Source of the DNA: an uncultured Alphaproteobacteria bacterium
Lineage (GTDB): Bacteria; Pseudomonadota; Alphaproteobacteria; RF32; CAG-239
Assembly: GCA_944392155.1 (NCBI GenBank)
Contig: CALXVR010000014.1
Coordinates: 1-42,567, forward strand
Direction: 5' to 3'
DNA length: 42,567 nt
Numbering within the stretch: the first letter of the stretch is position 1; each line of letters starts with the position of its first letter. The position numbers were made by a program, and so were the translations under genes. Positions 41,118 to 42,567 of the stretch are shown one piece after another. A model generated the notes under the pieces. It searched no databases, had not been told where the DNA came from, and worked only from the letters and a program-made list of their open reading frames with translations.

Positions 41118-41892
41118 GAAAGTGGTTTCTTTTCTCCAAATATTTATCACGAAAAGCTCGGCGATATTTTTTGATAAAGATTAAATCACTCACAAGTTTT
41201 AACATTACCATTTTAAATTTCTTTTTCAGACCATTAAGATAAGTTGGCGAAGTATACCACCTAAACTTTGTTTTAAAAGCTAAATGAAAATCCTTTAATA
41301 CTTCATCAAAAATCTCGGGGTTTCCCTGCCATTCAAATTTTTTCTCCTTCTGGAAACTGATTTTTAGAACATTCGAAGACACCATTTTTCGTTCAAACTC
41401 AATTTCATTCTCTGGCAAATAAAAATACAACAAATCAAAATGACGCGGAGCAAAACGCTTTTGCAAACAAGCAAATTGTTGAATGATTTCTTCATCCGAA
41501 ATAAAATTATCTTCCGCTCCAAAAACCATCAATACTGTTTTTGCATGCAACAATCTATCCTTGAGCTTAGCGATTCGGCGATTAAATTTAGCCATAACTT
41601 CAGGATAACAATCATGAATAGAACGGTTCGTATCAAAATCATGGGCAGAATAAATTCCCGTTCCTAAATCATCCACCTCATCAAATTTAGGTTGTTTAGA
41701 CCGCAGGCGCAAATTTTCTTCTTTAAAAAAATTTTTAAAATTGGTTGCAAACAAATTCTCAACGACCGCAGGGTTTTGAATATAAATCCAATCAAAAGGA
41801 AAAGATTCCAGCTGCAATCCGTACCGCCGCAAATTATGCGATATTTTGCAACGAGAACCAATAGAAACTATTAAATCATACTTTTTTAGCAT
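41113..41892 (-). CDS. DUF1796 family putative cysteine peptidase
   Basis: The 259-residue protein matches the DUF1796 (papain-like cysteine peptidase) pattern. SIGSRC (10-15) carries a likely nucleophile Cys15, NLRRYGL is at 20-26, FPFDW at 31-35, and SAHDF (82-86) supplies a possible His. The rest is mixed alpha/beta with a Lys-rich, Tyr-rich tail. Members are common near capsule and O-antigen genes, and their activity has not been shown as far as I know. It is soluble with no signal peptide. It lies next to a GT2 gene on the same strand, 80 bp away, so both may belong to a surface glycan locus that continues beyond the window. Family assignment is fairly sure; the activity is not. Confidence 0.75.
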   Translation of the reverse strand: MLKKYDLIVSIGSRCKISHNLRRYGLQLESFPFDWIYIQNPAVVENLFATNFKNFFKEENLRLRSKQPKFDEVDDLGTGIYSAHDFDTNRSIHDCYPEVMAKFNRRIAKLKDRLLHAKTVLMVFGAEDNFISDEEIIQQFACLQKRFAPRHFDLLYFYLPENEIEFERKMVSSNVLKISFQKEKKFEWQGNPEIFDEVLKDFHLAFKTKFRWYTSPTYLNGLKKKFKMVMLKLVSDLIFIKKYRRAFRDKYLEKRNHFQ

Positions 41893-41972
41893 AAAAACAC
41901 CTTAAACTTACCATAAAATAAAATATAAATTTTTATTATTTTACAAAAAAATAAAAAACAAACATTAAAGCA

Positions 41973-42567
41973 CTATTTATCATAAGGTATAGATAGTTTC
42001 AGAAGCTTTGCTATAAAGTTTACAAATTTACAACGAATTTTTTTTAATAAAAAATTTTTTTCCTTAACTTTATTACAAAGCTGTGCAGCACAAAATAAAT
42101 CAAAATATTCATCAGCTAAACAATATAAAATTTCTTTATCCTTCTTTAGAGCCGCGACCATCAACGCATCCTTCACCATACCTGTAGCATACTCAGAAAC
42201 AAAACCATCAAAATTCCGCATAATATTTTGATAAAATGCCAATTGAAGTCGCCCCATTTTGTAAAAATTCTCAGACAAATCAAGATTTTGAGCAGACCAA
42301 ACTCCACTCTCGTGACGTCTATAAATAGCCATAACCTCATCAATAAAACCTATTTTTCCTTTTTTAGCATGCTCTATAGCTAAAAACCAATCTCCTGGGG
42401 CTAAAGAGACAAATTCCTTACTAAGCATTACATTATTAAAAGCCCACCGATAAACCACAGAAACAGTCTGAATAAAATTACACTTTAATAAGGCATCAAT
42501 ATCAAAAGATTTAATTTTTTTTAACATTTTTTTTGTCGGATACAAAATATCTTCTTTTCTTTTATCT
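41973..42567 (-). CDS. Glycosyltransferase family 2, 3' part (cut by window end)
   Basis: The frame stays open to the right edge (DKRKEDILYPT precedes the first in-window start codon, a TTG), so the 5' end lies outside the window. The visible 197 residues are the C-terminal half of a GT2 enzyme: NFIQTVSVVYRW, then APGDWFLAIEHAKKGKIG, then the typical FIDEVMAIYRRHESGVWS (about residues 92-109). A helical C-terminus follows. The catalytic N-terminal half with its DxD motif is not visible. It probably adds a sugar to a surface glycan. No terminator is seen in the 80 AT-rich bases before the DUF1796 gene. Confidence 0.8.
   Translation of the reverse strand, partial: DKRKEDILYPTKKMLKKIKSFDIDALLKCNFIQTVSVVYRWAFNNVMLSKEFVSLAPGDWFLAIEHAKKGKIGFIDEVMAIYRRHESGVWSAQNLDLSENFYKMGRLQLAFYQNIMRNFDGFVSEYATGMVKDALMVAALKKDKEILYCLADEYFDLFCAAQLCNKVKEKNFLLKKIRCKFVNFIAKLLKLSIPYDK

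Noticed and set aside
1..42567. CRISPR arrays, insertion sequences, integrase-tRNA attachment sites
   Set aside because: No spaced direct-repeat series, transposase or integrase frame was found; neither tRNA shows a repeated 3' end nearby.

Overview
The window looks like chromosomal DNA of an AT-rich alphaproteobacterium with a lipopolysaccharide outer membrane. The main evidence is gene order: tRNA-Leu, tig, clpP, clpX, lon, HU and tRNA-Val all lie on the minus strand in the usual alphaproteobacterial order. Supporting evidence is a LpxI-type pyrophosphatase between lpxA and lpxB, a plsY-dprA-topA operon, and a DUF374-waaA-lpxK operon. Low G+C and the loss of several customary operon members (skp, dxr, rpsB-tsf) suggest a host- or gut-associated lineage of the RF32, Holosporales or Rickettsiales kind; this is inference. 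No insertion sequence, prophage, CRISPR array or rRNA gene was seen.

Layout. 1-4429, minus strand: tRNA-Val, a cytosolic M48-like metalloprotease, HU and Lon. 4659-9245, plus strand: an orphan FliN-like SpoA protein heading a lipid A operon (DUF374 acyltransferase, waaA, lpxK), then a small outer-membrane barrel and dUTPase. 9310-11210, minus: clpX and clpP. 11296-17798: a surface-glycan island with a GtrB-like transferase and a methyltransferase on minus, and a GT2 enzyme, two tandem GtrC-like membrane proteins and a GtrA-like flippase on plus. 17854-19396, minus: trigger factor and tRNA-Leu. 19567-22425, plus: a TPR lipoprotein and prfC. 22454-36647, minus: two unknown small genes, comEC, another unknown gene, then lpxB-lpxI-lpxA-fabZ-lpxD-bamA-rseP-cdsA-uppS-frr-pyrH. 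36841-41086, plus: plsY, dprA, topA. 41113-42567, minus: a DUF1796 protein and the 3' part of a GT2 glycosyltransferase cut by the window edge.

The genes form three working groups. The first is protein quality control and nucleoid maintenance (Tig, ClpXP, Lon, HU, possibly the M48 protein). The second is envelope building: nearly the whole lipid A route except LpxC, plus FabZ, BamA, RseP, CdsA, UppS, PlsY and the glycan island. The third is DNA uptake and topology (ComEC, DprA, TopA). The proteostasis backbone is split by two blocks with envelope content, which makes those blocks the accessory part of the window. The features most worth following up are the duplicated GtrC-like pair with its conserved ends, the orphan FliN, and a 13-bp inverted repeat around the outer-membrane barrel gene.
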